Assembly: GCF_022271405.1 (NCBI RefSeq)
Contig: NZ_JAJNAL010000010.1
Coordinates: 91,423-155,422 of the forward strand
Source: Rhodopseudomonas infernalis
GTDB lineage: Bacteria > Pseudomonadota > Alphaproteobacteria > Rhizobiales > Xanthobacteraceae
Reading direction: 5' to 3'
Length of the DNA: 64,000 nt
Below are positions 1 through 10,061 of this stretch, one piece after another. Under the pieces are notes generated by a model, which was not told the origin of the DNA, made no database searches, and was given only the letters and a program-made list of their open reading frames with translations. How positions within the stretch are numbered: the stretch's first letter is position 1; every line of letters begins with the position of its first letter. Made by a program: the position numbers and the translations under genes.

Positions 1-116
1 TGATCTTCTGGCCCGGCGTGCTGCTGTCGATCGCGATCCTCAGCGTCAATTTGATCGGCGACGCCGCCCGCGACGCGCTCGATCCGCGGATGAAACAGCG
101 CGAGGGGTCGCGATGA
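1..116 (+). CDS. 3' end of a dipeptide/oligopeptide ABC transporter permease (partial)
   Basis: Only the last 37 codons are present, read in the frame beginning at base 3 and ending with TGA at 114-116. The C-terminus reads FWPGVLLSIAILSVNLIGD, then DALDPRMK. This is the classical end of DppC/OppC-type inner-membrane permeases, where the last transmembrane helix is followed by the G-D-x-L-R/A-D-x-L-D-P-R motif. The gene lies just upstream of a fused DppD/DppF-type ATPase (325-1977), as expected for one peptide-uptake operon. Assignment to the DppC/OppC family is solid from this motif; the substrate is unknown. Confidence 0.85.
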   Translation, partial: IFWPGVLLSIAILSVNLIGDAARDALDPRMKQREGSR

Positions 117-144
117 GTGGGCCAGTTCTACACACACAGCGCTC

Positions 145-276
145 ACCTCTCCCCGCGTGCGGGGAGAGGTCGACAGGCTTCGCGCAGCGAAGGCTGTCGG
201 GTGAGGGGGCGCCTCACCAGGGCCGAGCTGCTGGGCTGCGTGGAGACGCCCCCTCTCCCCGCACGCGGGGAGAGGG
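145..276. repeat. Imperfect long palindromic intergenic element (CTCTCCCCGC type)
   Basis: Between the permease and the ATPase gene lies a long inverted repeat. Its left end carries a near-perfect hairpin (ACCTCTCCCCGC / GCGGGGAGAGGT, 145-170) and its right end carries the matching CCCTCTCCCCGC...GCGGGGAGAGGG (about 250-276). The inner parts (GGTGAGGGGGCGCC / GGAGACGCCCCCT) are also roughly complementary. The same motif starts again at the very end of the window (63976-64000), and a relative lies at 24587-24712. It is a noncoding, dispersed, palindromic family of the REP/BIME kind that may form a strong RNA structure between operon genes. Confidence 0.75.
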
Positions 277-324
277 AGCGCGCCGTGCTCGGCGTTCGTC
301 ATTGCGTGCAGATTCGAGGTCCAC

Positions 325-1977
<1,653 letters not shown>

Positions 1978-1994
1978 GCATCCACCCCTCCCCG

Positions 1995-2097
1995 CGTCAT
2001 TCCGGGGCGTGCGTAGCGCGAGCCCGGACTCCAGAACCACCGCCAGGGGATATGGATTCCGGGCCTGCGCCCCAAGAGGGCGCATCCCGGAATGACG
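1995..2097. repeat. Palindromic element, family A (GTCATTCCGGGGCG...CGCATCCCGGAATGAC)
   Basis: The left end CGTCATTCCGGGGCG and right end GCATCCCGGAATGACG are inverted copies, with inner arms CGGACTCCA/TGGATTCCG. This is one of eight elements of the same family in the window, all intergenic. It sits between the ATPase gene and the M81 peptidase gene. Confidence 0.8.
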
Positions 2098-2126
2098 ACA
2101 ACTAAGTCATCATGAGAGATCTACAA

Positions 2127-3626
2127 ATGACCCGTATCGCCGTCGGCGGCTTTCTGCACGAGACCAACACCTTTGCGCCCACCAAGGCGACGTGGGAGGC
2201 GTTCGTGCACGGCGGGGGCTGGCCGGCGATGACGATGGGGGCCGATGTGCTGAAGGTGATGCGCGGCATCAATGTCGGGCTTGCCGGCTTCGTCGAGGAA
2301 GCCGAAGCCAACGGCTGGGAGCTGATCCCGACCATCGCCTGCGGCGCCAGCCCCTCGGCGCATGTCACCAAGGACGCGTTCGAGCGCGTCGTGAACGAGA
2401 TGATCGACGGCATCGCGAGCGCCGGCCCTCTCGATGCGGTGTATCTCGATCTTCATGGCGCGATGGTGACCGAACATCTCGACGACGGCGAAGGCGAGAT
2501 CCTGGCCCGCGTGCGTGACGTGATAGGCCCCGACCTGCCGCTGGTGGTCAGCCTCGATCTCCACGCCAATGTCACGCCGCGCATGGTCGAACACGCCGAC
2601 GCGCTGATCGCGTACCGCACCTATCCGCATGTCGACATGGCCGACACCGGCCGCGCCTCTGCCAAACATTTGGCGCTGCTGCTGAGCAGCGGACAGAAAT
2701 TCGCCAAGGCGTTTCGGCAACTGCCGTTCCTGATTCCGATCTCGTGGCAATGCACCTTCGACGAGCCGACCAAAGGCATCTACGCCAAGCTGGCCGCGCT
2801 GCAGAGCGAGGCGGTGCCGACACTGTCGTTCGCGCCGGGCTTCCCGGCCGCGGACTTCCCCGACTGCGGCGCCTCGGTCTTCGCCTATGGCCGCACCCAG
2901 GCCGATGCCGACGAGGCCGCCGACAAGCTCGCCGCTCTGGTGATCGGGCACGAGAACGATTTCGACGGGCCGATCTATTCACCCGACGACGGCGTGCGGC
3001 TGGCGATGGAGTTGGCCAAGACCGCGACCAGGCCGGTGATCATCGCCGACACCCAGGACAATCCCGGCGCCGGCGGCGATTCCGACACCACCGGCATGCT
3101 GCGCGCGCTGGTGCGCAACGACGCGCAGCGCGCCGCGATCGGCGTCATTTACGATCCCGCCTCGGCGCAGGCCGCGCACGATGCCGGCGTCGGCGCCACG
3201 GTGCAGCTCGCACTCGGCGGCAAGTCCGGCATCGCCGGCGACGCGCCCTATGAAGCAAACTTTGTGGTCGATCAATTGTCGGACGGCCGCTTTGTCGCGC
3301 CCGGCCCGTATTACGGCGGACGCGTCATGGAGATGGGGCCGTCGGCCTGCCTGCGCATCGGTGACGTCCGCGTCGTGGTGTCGTCGCACAAGGCGCAGCT
3401 CGCCGACCAGGCGATGTATCGCTATGTCGGCATCGAGCCGACCGCGCAGGCGATCCTGGTAGTGAAAAGCTCGGTGCATTTCCGCGCCGACTTCCAACCG
3501 ATCGCCGAGCGGCTGCTGATCTGCGCCGCGCCCGGCGCCATGCCGGCCGATCCCGCATCGCTGCCCTGGAGGCGATTGCGCCCCGGCGTCCGCATCAAGC
3601 CGAACGGCCCGCCATTCGCAGGCTGA
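2127..3626 (+). CDS. M81 family metallopeptidase (MlrC/microcystinase C-like)
   Basis: A 499-residue cytoplasmic protein of the MlrC family, whose founding member is a microcystin-degradation metalloprotease; most members have unknown natural substrates. Family marks are the N-terminal GGFLHETNTF, the block DLHGAM, the metal-binding SLDLHANVT, and DTQDNPGAGGDSDTTGML. The C-terminal portion carries VSSHKAQ. An in-frame ATG at 2112 would add five residues; the start at 2127 gives the usual MTRIAVGGF beginning. MlrC-like genes are commonly found beside peptide ABC transporters, as here, so a role in breaking down imported peptides or peptide-like compounds is inferred. The actual substrate cannot be told. 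Confidence 0.88.
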   Translation: MTRIAVGGFLHETNTFAPTKATWEAFVHGGGWPAMTMGADVLKVMRGINVGLAGFVEEAEANGWELIPTIACGASPSAHVTKDAFERVVNEMIDGIASAGPLDAVYLDLHGAMVTEHLDDGEGEILARVRDVIGPDLPLVVSLDLHANVTPRMVEHADALIAYRTYPHVDMADTGRASAKHLALLLSSGQKFAKAFRQLPFLIPISWQCTFDEPTKGIYAKLAALQSEAVPTLSFAPGFPAADFPDCGASVFAYGRTQADADEAADKLAALVIGHENDFDGPIYSPDDGVRLAMELAKTATRPVIIADTQDNPGAGGDSDTTGMLRALVRNDAQRAAIGVIYDPASAQAAHDAGVGATVQLALGGKSGIAGDAPYEANFVVDQLSDGRFVAPGPYYGGRVMEMGPSACLRIGDVRVVVSSHKAQLADQAMYRYVGIEPTAQAILVVKSSVHFRADFQPIAERLLICAAPGAMPADPASLPWRRLRPGVRIKPNGPPFAG

Positions 3627-3674
3627 TGAGTCGTAGCGCGTGCGCCGATCGATCGCCGCACGCCGCGCATTTCA

Positions 3675-3835
3675 ACGTCATCGGTTGACGTCACGCGCGG
3701 CTGACTCTTCGCGTGCCAAACAAGACACAAATAACTAAGCATGCGCGATCACGTGGCGCCTGCTTATATACGCGAATACCATTTCTCCAATTAGTTCCCT
3801 TCTGCGCAGACATGATTGGAACGGATCAGGTTCCA
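3675..3835. promoter_or_regulatory. Two small dyads upstream of the 3888 hydrolase gene
   Basis: Within the 261-base gap before the hydrolase gene there are two clear inverted repeats. The first is ACGTCA-5 nt-TGACGT at about 3675-3691. The second is TGGAAC-7 nt-GTTCCA at 3817-3835, about 50 bases before the start codon. Either could be an operator or a short RNA hairpin. The sequence between them is unusually A+T-rich for the window (around 3718-3800), consistent with a promoter region. No regulator can be named. Confidence 0.4.
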
Positions 3836-3887
3836 TTTCATTTGCCTTGCATTCATTCGCGCCAAGGCGACGCAAAGGGGATCGCAA

Positions 3888-4871
3888 ATGTCCGTCACCA
3901 ACAGCGAAATCATCGACCAGACCAGGGCACGGCAGACCCATGCAAGGTCCAGCCTCGCCAATCCGGTCGGCGGCACACGAACAGACATCGCCACCACCGT
4001 GGGACGGCTCGCGACCTACTCGCTCGGCTTTGCGGCGAGCGAAGAGACGACGCGACCGCTGCTGCTGATTCACAGCGTCAATGCCGCAGGCTCGGCGTTC
4101 GAGATCAAGACGCTGTATGATCACTACGCCAAATATCGCCCGGTGCATGCCGTCGACCTGCCCGGCTTCGGTCAGTCCGATCGCGACGATCGCGAATACA
4201 CCGCTCGGATGATGACTGACGCGGTGCATGCCGCCATCGCGCGGGTGCAGGAGCTGCACGGGCCGCAGCCGATCGACGTAATGGCGCTATCGCTCTCGTG
4301 CGAATTCGCCGCACGCGCCGCAGCCGAGAAGCCGGAGGCCTTTCACACGCTCGGCCTGATCAGCCCAACCGGCTTCGAAGGCAAGGCGCGCGACGAGCAC
4401 GTGCCGACCACACGCGGCCAGGGCTGGCTGCTCGGCACGTTGCGCTTCAAGCTGTGGGACGAAGGTTTCTTCAAGCTGCTGACGGCACGCCCGGTGATCC
4501 GGAAATTCCTGGAAAAAGCCTGGGGTTCGAAGAAGATCGACGAATCGATGCTGGACTACGACTACCATACTACCCACCAGCCCGGCGCGCGCTACGCCCC
4601 GTACTACTTCGTGGCCGGCTACATGTTCAGCAAGGACATCCTGAGCGTCTACGAATCGCTGCGGCTGCCGGTCTGGATGGCGTATGGCACCCGCGGCGAC
4701 TTCGTCGACTATCGGCACAAGAGCCGCGTCGCAGGCCGGTCCAACTGGACCATCCAGCAATTCGACGCCGGCGCGATGATGCACTTCGAAATTCTCGACC
4801 AGGTGGTACGGTCATACGACCGGTTTATCGCAGTGTCAGAGCGAGCTGACGCACCTGTCCTGACCGCCTGA
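3888..4871 (+). CDS. Alpha/beta-hydrolase fold protein, atypical nucleophile elbow
   Basis: A 327-residue soluble protein with alpha/beta-hydrolase landmarks: LLLIHSVNAAGSAFE (oxyanion-loop region), the following HAVDLPGFGQSDR block, and a late AGAMMHFE that could supply the catalytic histidine. The nucleophile elbow reads VMALSLSCEFAAR, so the usual G-x-S-x-G is replaced by A-L-S-L-S. It may use the second serine or be non-canonical. The start at 3888 has AAGGGG six to ten bases upstream; an upstream in-frame ATG at 3816 would run through the dyad and is disfavoured. It is probably monocistronic, as the next gene starts 153 bases later with its own ribosome site. Substrate unknown. Confidence 0.75.
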   Translation: MSVTNSEIIDQTRARQTHARSSLANPVGGTRTDIATTVGRLATYSLGFAASEETTRPLLLIHSVNAAGSAFEIKTLYDHYAKYRPVHAVDLPGFGQSDRDDREYTARMMTDAVHAAIARVQELHGPQPIDVMALSLSCEFAARAAAEKPEAFHTLGLISPTGFEGKARDEHVPTTRGQGWLLGTLRFKLWDEGFFKLLTARPVIRKFLEKAWGSKKIDESMLDYDYHTTHQPGARYAPYYFVAGYMFSKDILSVYESLRLPVWMAYGTRGDFVDYRHKSRVAGRSNWTIQQFDAGAMMHFEILDQVVRSYDRFIAVSERADAPVLTA

Positions 4872-5024
4872 CAAACACCGGAGCGCCGCACGAGGATGTG
4901 AAGCGGCGCTCCCTGTGATCACTACACGGATTCTGTTTTCGGGTTGCAAACGTCAATACGAGCACTGTTAACTGACAATGCAAATCATGTGATCCGACTC
5001 TCCCTGCGGAGGTGTTGAACGAGA

Positions 5025-6077
5025 ATGAACTACGCAAGCCTCCTCACCGGCTCGGCCGGACTCGACACACCGCCGGCGCATCCGCTCACTCACCATGAGA
5101 TCCTGACGCTCGTGCAGCCGTTCACGCGGCGTGACCTCCACGTCGATCTCGCAGCCACCGACCGCGTCAACCGGCGGCTGGTCTTCAAGCCGGTCTCGCA
5201 TCACGAAGACGGGGTCGGCGGGATCGATGCGCAGGAAGTGCTGCAGCTCGACAATCCCCGCCCCGGCTACAGCATCCTCACCCGCACGCTGACGCTCGGC
5301 AGCGGGCTCTGCGCAACGCTCGAAACGCAAGGCGAAGATCCGCGCGTGCTGTTGGCGCGGATCGAGACGATGCGGCCGCACCAGCAATTCCGCTCCGTCG
5401 ACGGCACCATCGTGGCGCTGAACTATCGCCTGGCGCCGCGCGCCGGCGCAAAGGGATATGATCCGGCAGCGGTCGACCGCGAGCTGCTGCGCGGCGAAGC
5501 GCGCATTGCCGGCTTCACCATCGTGCTGCGCACGCCGCAGGTCCGTGGCTATCCGGCCGAGATCGACATCACGCCGCCGGCAGCCGACGTCAAGTTGCCG
5601 GAGGATCTGCTCGCGGTGATGGGCTGGGCGTGGTCCCCACTGCGCCGCAGCAAGGCCGGCTGGAGCGGCAAGCTGAAGGCACGCGGTAGCGGCGCGGAGC
5701 TGAGCCGCACGATCGAGGCACGGTTCGAGCAGGCCATCGCGCATCTCGCCCGCACGCTGTCGCAGCCGCCGGCCGCCTTCCACGCCACTCAGGTGCGCGC
5801 CCGGTGGGGCGTGGCGCTGCGCCGCGCACTGCCGCTGCTGTTCTTCGGCAGCCTGATCGTGGGCGCGGCCGGGCTGACGCTGGTGGATATTCCGCAGGAC
5901 TCGATCTTCAACCTGCTGCTGATGGGCGCGCCGCCGCTGCTGATGATCGGCGCATTCGGGATGCGTGACATCCCGTCGATGGAGATTCCGCCGCTGCCGC
6001 GCCGCATCGATCACCCCGCGTGGCATCCGCAAGCCGAGACCGCGGCGCCGCCCAGTCTCGACGTTCAGACGACCTAA
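5025..6077 (+). CDS. Uncharacterised protein with C-terminal membrane hairpin, MoxR-operon member
   Basis: A 350-residue protein I do not recognise as any named family. Residues 1-about 255 look soluble, with no signal peptide. Two hydrophobic segments near the end (about residues 265-285, LPLLFFGSLIVGAAGLTL, and about 288-308, FNLLLMGAPPLLMIGAFG) form a likely membrane hairpin, followed by a proline-rich tail. The gene is separated from the downstream MoxR gene by only 15 bases, and MoxR overlaps the HExxH/VWA gene. It is therefore the first gene of a three-gene operon and may anchor the ATPase/VWA pair to the inner membrane. That role is inference from position only. Confidence 0.7.
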   Translation: MNYASLLTGSAGLDTPPAHPLTHHEILTLVQPFTRRDLHVDLAATDRVNRRLVFKPVSHHEDGVGGIDAQEVLQLDNPRPGYSILTRTLTLGSGLCATLETQGEDPRVLLARIETMRPHQQFRSVDGTIVALNYRLAPRAGAKGYDPAAVDRELLRGEARIAGFTIVLRTPQVRGYPAEIDITPPAADVKLPEDLLAVMGWAWSPLRRSKAGWSGKLKARGSGAELSRTIEARFEQAIAHLARTLSQPPAAFHATQVRARWGVALRRALPLLFFGSLIVGAAGLTLVDIPQDSIFNLLLMGAPPLLMIGAFGMRDIPSMEIPPLPRRIDHPAWHPQAETAAPPSLDVQTT

Positions 6078-6092
6078 CCGAGGACCCGATCG

Positions 6093-7202
6093 ATGCACGG
6101 CAACCCGATGAATATCCCCCCGGTCTCGATCGCGGCCGCCAAGGCGGCGCTGATCGAACAGTACGGCGAGCCGACTTTGCGGCGGCGCGCCTCGATGCTG
6201 TGGGGCACCCGCGGGGTCGGCAAGTCATCGGTCGTCCGCCAGGTCGCCGAGCACTACAAGGTGCCGCTGGTCGATCTCCGGCTCACCACCATCGAGCCCG
6301 TCGATATCCGCGGCGCGATCTATGCGGACGAGAACCTCGCCAAGACGGTGTGGTTTCCGCCGGAGTTTCTACCGTCGCCGGATCAGCCCGAAGGGCTGCT
6401 GTTTCTCGACGAGCTGACCGCCGCCGACCAGCGGCTGCAGATCTCGGCCTATTCGTTGATCCTGGATCGCCGCGTCGGCAACTACGTGCTGCCCGATGGC
6501 TGGCTGGTGGTCGCGGCCGGCAACGCCAGCTTCCACGGCGCGATCAGCCACGACATGGGCACCGCGCTCGCCGACCGGATGTTCCACTTCAACGTCCAGA
6601 CCGCGATCGACGCCTTCCTCAGCCACGCGATGGCGCGCGACTTCGCGCCGGAGGTGATGGCCTATCTCAAGGTGCGGCCCGACAAGCTCGACGATACGCA
6701 GGCGCAGCTGGCCGGCGATCATCTGATCGGCGCCAGCCCGCGCGGCTGGGAAGACATCTCCAACGTGCTGAAGTCGGGCCTGTCCGACTCCGCCAAGCGG
6801 CTGTTCGTGCAAGGGCGGATCGGCGCCGCCAATGCGGCCGAGTTCTTCGGCGTGCTGCGCGAGATCAAGGCCGGGACCGACGTGCTGAAGCTGCTGGCGG
6901 CGCGTTCCGGCCCGGAAACCGCGGCATTGCTGCCCAGAACGCTGGATGGGCTTTACGGCATGCTGTACGGCCTGCTCGCGGCGTGCAACGATCAGCCGAC
7001 ACTGGCCCGCGCGCTCGAGATCATCGAGCAACTGCCCGACATTCGCGGCAATGTCCCGCTGCCGATCCGCGAGGCTCAGACACTGGCGATGGAGCTGTTG
7101 ATGCAGCGCGCGCTGGAGAACGGTCTCGAAGCGGCGATCTTCGACAGCCCGGCCTACGCCAGTTATGGCGAACGCCGGCAATTGGAAGCGCAGGATGCCT
7201 GA
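6093..7202 (+). CDS. MoxR-family AAA+ ATPase
   Basis: A 369-residue AAA+ ATPase. Walker A is GTRGVGKSS (about 38-46) and the Walker B region is GLLFLDELTAADQ, followed by AAGNASFHGAISHDMGTALADR (sensor/arginine-finger region). MoxR ATPases work as chaperones that insert cofactors or remodel partner proteins, typically together with a VWA-domain protein encoded next to them. That partner is the next gene, whose ATG at 7195 overlaps this gene's stop. An in-frame ATG five codons later is possible; the first has GAGGA about ten bases upstream. The sequence is of the MoxR branch paired with DUF2201/VWA proteins, not the classical MoxR/DUF58 branch found at 41150. Confidence 0.88.
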   Translation: MHGNPMNIPPVSIAAAKAALIEQYGEPTLRRRASMLWGTRGVGKSSVVRQVAEHYKVPLVDLRLTTIEPVDIRGAIYADENLAKTVWFPPEFLPSPDQPEGLLFLDELTAADQRLQISAYSLILDRRVGNYVLPDGWLVVAAGNASFHGAISHDMGTALADRMFHFNVQTAIDAFLSHAMARDFAPEVMAYLKVRPDKLDDTQAQLAGDHLIGASPRGWEDISNVLKSGLSDSAKRLFVQGRIGAANAAEFFGVLREIKAGTDVLKLLAARSGPETAALLPRTLDGLYGMLYGLLAACNDQPTLARALEIIEQLPDIRGNVPLPIREAQTLAMELLMQRALENGLEAAIFDSPAYASYGERRQLEAQDA

Positions 7203-8571
7203 CACCGCGGCGCTCTACAGCCATCGCGGAACGCGCGCGATCCAGCGCATGGTCGAGTTTGCGCCTTCCACCGGTGGGCTGGCGCTGTGGGTCCGGCATC
7301 AGGACCTGCCCGCCGAGAGCGACGCCGCGACGATCGCGGTGACCGACGGCACCACCGTGTTTTACGGCGCCGCCTTCGACAAGCTGCCGCTCGCCGAGCA
7401 GACCGGGCTGGTCGCCCACGAGGTGCTGCACATCGCGCTGCGCCACCCGCAGCGCTTCGTCGAGCTGCAGCGCGTGATCGGCGACGTCGATCTCGAACTC
7501 TACACCATCTGCGCCGACGCCATCGTCAACTCCACGCTCGCCCATCTCAGCTGGCTCAAGCTGCCGGCCATGTCGGTGATGCTGGAGCAGCTCCTCGTCC
7601 AGGCGCTGAAGCGCGAGCAAGCGCCCGAAGCGGCGCTGCTGGAATGGGACGTCGAGAAACTGTACCGCGCGATCGACGATCGCGACGAGACCGCCAATAA
7701 CGGCAAGCAAAAGTCACGTGACGCATCGCGCTCCGGCTCCGAGGCGGATGACGCCGGCAGCGGCGGACGCAATCCATCGCAGTCGCAGTCGGATTCCGCG
7801 AAAGAGAGCACGGAGCAGCGCGCCGACGGCGCCCGCTCCGCCAAGGTCCGCCAACTCGGCGCCGGCGGCGCGCGCGATCTGATCCCGAATGCGGAGTCGC
7901 AATCGGCACCGGAGGCCGAAGCCGAACACGCCCGCGACTGGAGCGAGCGCATCCTGCGCGGCCACGCCGGCGACGGCGCGTTCTCGATGCTGCGCACGTT
8001 GATCGCCGATCTGCCGCGGACCCGCACGCCCTGGGCGCAGGTGCTGCGTGTCCAGCTGGCGCGCGGGTTGGCGCGCAAGCCGGCGCTGACCTGGTCGCGG
8101 CCGGCACGCTCCTACATTGCCAATCAGGGCCGCTCCGGACGGCATCGCATGCCGTTCGAGCCTGGCTTTCAGGCCACCAAGAACGAGCCGCGGCTGGCAC
8201 TGATCATCGACGTCTCGGGCTCGATCGACGACCGGCTGATCGAACGCTTCGCCAACGAGATCGAGACCATCCTGCGACGGCAGGAAGCCGGGCTGGTCCT
8301 GATCATCGGTGACGAGCGTGTCCGGCAGGTCGAATGGTTCGAGCCCGGCCGCCGCTTCGTGCTCGGCGAGATATCCTTCAGCGGCGGCGGCGGCACCGAC
8401 TTCACGCCGCTGCTCGCCGAAGCAGACAGGCACAAGCCGGACATCGCCGTGGTGCTGACCGATCTCGAAGGGCCGGCGGATTTCAAGCCACGTTGGCCGG
8501 TGATCTGGGCCGTGCCGGAAACGCAGTCGCAGGCGGCACAACCGTTCGGCCGGCTGCTGACATTGAACTAA
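7195..8571 (+). CDS. VWA-like putative metallopeptidase (DUF2201 / HExxH plus VWA domain)
   Basis: A 458-residue soluble protein with three parts. The N-terminal domain carries HEVLHIALRH (H75-E76-H79), a zinc-metallopeptidase HExxH motif in the context of the DUF2201 putative metallopeptidase family. A Ser/Gln/Asp-rich linker spans about residues 165-240. The C-terminal VWA-like domain has a MIDAS DVSGS at 339-343 and a GGGGTDF later. The start at 7195 has GGAAG eight bases upstream and overlaps the MoxR stop by eight bases, implying translational coupling. The family pairing MoxR + DUF2201/VWA is known but its function is not. The protein likely binds a metal-dependent ligand that the ATPase remodels. 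Confidence 0.85.
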   Translation: MPDTAALYSHRGTRAIQRMVEFAPSTGGLALWVRHQDLPAESDAATIAVTDGTTVFYGAAFDKLPLAEQTGLVAHEVLHIALRHPQRFVELQRVIGDVDLELYTICADAIVNSTLAHLSWLKLPAMSVMLEQLLVQALKREQAPEAALLEWDVEKLYRAIDDRDETANNGKQKSRDASRSGSEADDAGSGGRNPSQSQSDSAKESTEQRADGARSAKVRQLGAGGARDLIPNAESQSAPEAEAEHARDWSERILRGHAGDGAFSMLRTLIADLPRTRTPWAQVLRVQLARGLARKPALTWSRPARSYIANQGRSGRHRMPFEPGFQATKNEPRLALIIDVSGSIDDRLIERFANEIETILRRQEAGLVLIIGDERVRQVEWFEPGRRFVLGEISFSGGGGTDFTPLLAEADRHKPDIAVVLTDLEGPADFKPRWPVIWAVPETQSQAAQPFGRLLTLN

Positions 8572-8621
8572 GACAATTACACTAAGTCGATTGCGACGAT
8601 GAACATCGTCAGGAGCATGCC

Positions 8622-10025
8622 ATGCTGCAAGTCGTCGGAATTCCAGATGCGTGCGACAATCTCGCGCCGATCCCGATGGAGTGCGACGCGCCGTTTTTGC
8701 CGATCAAGGGCGAACTGCCGCGCGAGCTGAACGGCACGCTCTATCGCAACGGCGCCAACCCGCAATTCGCCTCAAAGAACGCGCATTGGTTCTTCGGCGA
8801 TGGCATGCTGCACGCTTTCCAAATCGAGAACGGACGCGTCAGCTACCGCAACCGCTGGGTCCGCACGCCGAAATGGCTGGCCGAGCACGAAGCCGGCCGG
8901 CCGCTCTACGGCGAGTTCAACATGAAGCTACCCGACGCGCCGCGCTCCACGCCGGACGACGGCAACGTCGCCAACACCAACATCGTGTACCACGCCGGTC
9001 GGCTGCTGGCGCTGGAAGAAGCGCATCTGCCGATGGAGATCGAGCCCGGCACGCTGGCGACACGCGGTTATCACGACTACGGAGGCGCGCTGAAGGGGCC
9101 GTTCACGGCGCACCCGAAGATCGACCCGGTGACCGGCGAGATGCTGTTCTTCGGCTACAATGCCGCCGGTCCCTTGAAGCGCACGATGTCGTTCGGCGCC
9201 GTCGACGCCTCGGGGCACGTCACGCGGCTCGAGTACTTCAAGGCGCCCTATGCGGCGATGGTGCACGACTTCATCGTCACCGAGAACTACGTGCTGTTTC
9301 CGATCCTGCCGCTGACCGGCAGCATGTGGCGCGCGATACGAGGCAAGCCGCCTTACGCTTGGGAGCCGGCAAAAGGCGCCTATGTCGGGGTGATGAAGCG
9401 CAGCGGCACGACGCGCGACATCCGCTGGTTCCGCGGCGACGCCTGCTTCGTCTTCCACGTCATGAACGCGTGGGAGGACGGCACCAAGATCGTCGCCGAC
9501 GTGATGCAGTCGGAAGTCGCGCCGCTGTTTCCGCATCCGGACGGCCGCCGCACCGACTCGGAGAAGGGCCGCGCCCGGCTGTGCCGCTGGAGTTTCGACA
9601 TGGCCAGCAACAGCAGCGGCTTTTCGCGCAATTATCTCGACGAGATCAGCGGCGAGTTTCCGCGGATCGACGAACGCCGCGCCGGCCTGCCCAACCGTCA
9701 CGGCTGGTACGCCTGCGCCAGCCCGGAAACCCCGATGCTCGGCATGCTGACCGGGCTGGTGCATGTCGACGGCGACGGCACTCGCCGCGCCCGCTATCTG
9801 CTGCCGGCCGGCGACACCATCGGCGAGCCGGTGTTCGTGCCGCGGACGCCGGATGCGGAGGAAGCCGACGGCTGGCTGCTAACCGTAATCTGGCGCGGCT
9901 GCGAGAACCGCAGCGACCTCGCGGTGTTCAACGCCGCCGATATCGGCAGCGGCCCGATCGCCCTGGTCCAACTCGGCCACCGCGTGCCGGACGGCTTTCA
10001 CGGCAACTGGGTGGCGGCGCGCTGA
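8622..10025 (+). CDS. Carotenoid oxygenase family protein (RPE65 / lignostilbene dioxygenase type)
   Basis: A 467-residue non-haem iron dioxygenase of the carotenoid-cleavage family. These enzymes split a C=C bond in apocarotenoids or stilbenes using a four-histidine Fe(II) centre. The four histidines are visible: H164 (FTAHPK), H215 (MVHDF), H279 (VFHVMN) and H460 (GFHGNW). The N-terminal LNGTLYRNGANPQF and HWFFGDGMLHAF blocks are typical. An AGGAG lies seven bases before the ATG. The gene starts only 50 bases after the VWA gene, so it could be co-transcribed with the MoxR module. In a phototroph a carotenoid substrate is possible, but lignin-type stilbenes fit equally well; the sequence does not decide. 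Confidence 0.88.
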   Translation: MLQVVGIPDACDNLAPIPMECDAPFLPIKGELPRELNGTLYRNGANPQFASKNAHWFFGDGMLHAFQIENGRVSYRNRWVRTPKWLAEHEAGRPLYGEFNMKLPDAPRSTPDDGNVANTNIVYHAGRLLALEEAHLPMEIEPGTLATRGYHDYGGALKGPFTAHPKIDPVTGEMLFFGYNAAGPLKRTMSFGAVDASGHVTRLEYFKAPYAAMVHDFIVTENYVLFPILPLTGSMWRAIRGKPPYAWEPAKGAYVGVMKRSGTTRDIRWFRGDACFVFHVMNAWEDGTKIVADVMQSEVAPLFPHPDGRRTDSEKGRARLCRWSFDMASNSSGFSRNYLDEISGEFPRIDERRAGLPNRHGWYACASPETPMLGMLTGLVHVDGDGTRRARYLLPAGDTIGEPVFVPRTPDAEEADGWLLTVIWRGCENRSDLAVFNAADIGSGPIALVQLGHRVPDGFHGNWVAAR

Positions 10026-10061
10026 GGGTCACGCCTCACGCGAGGACTTGGCCGCATTTGC

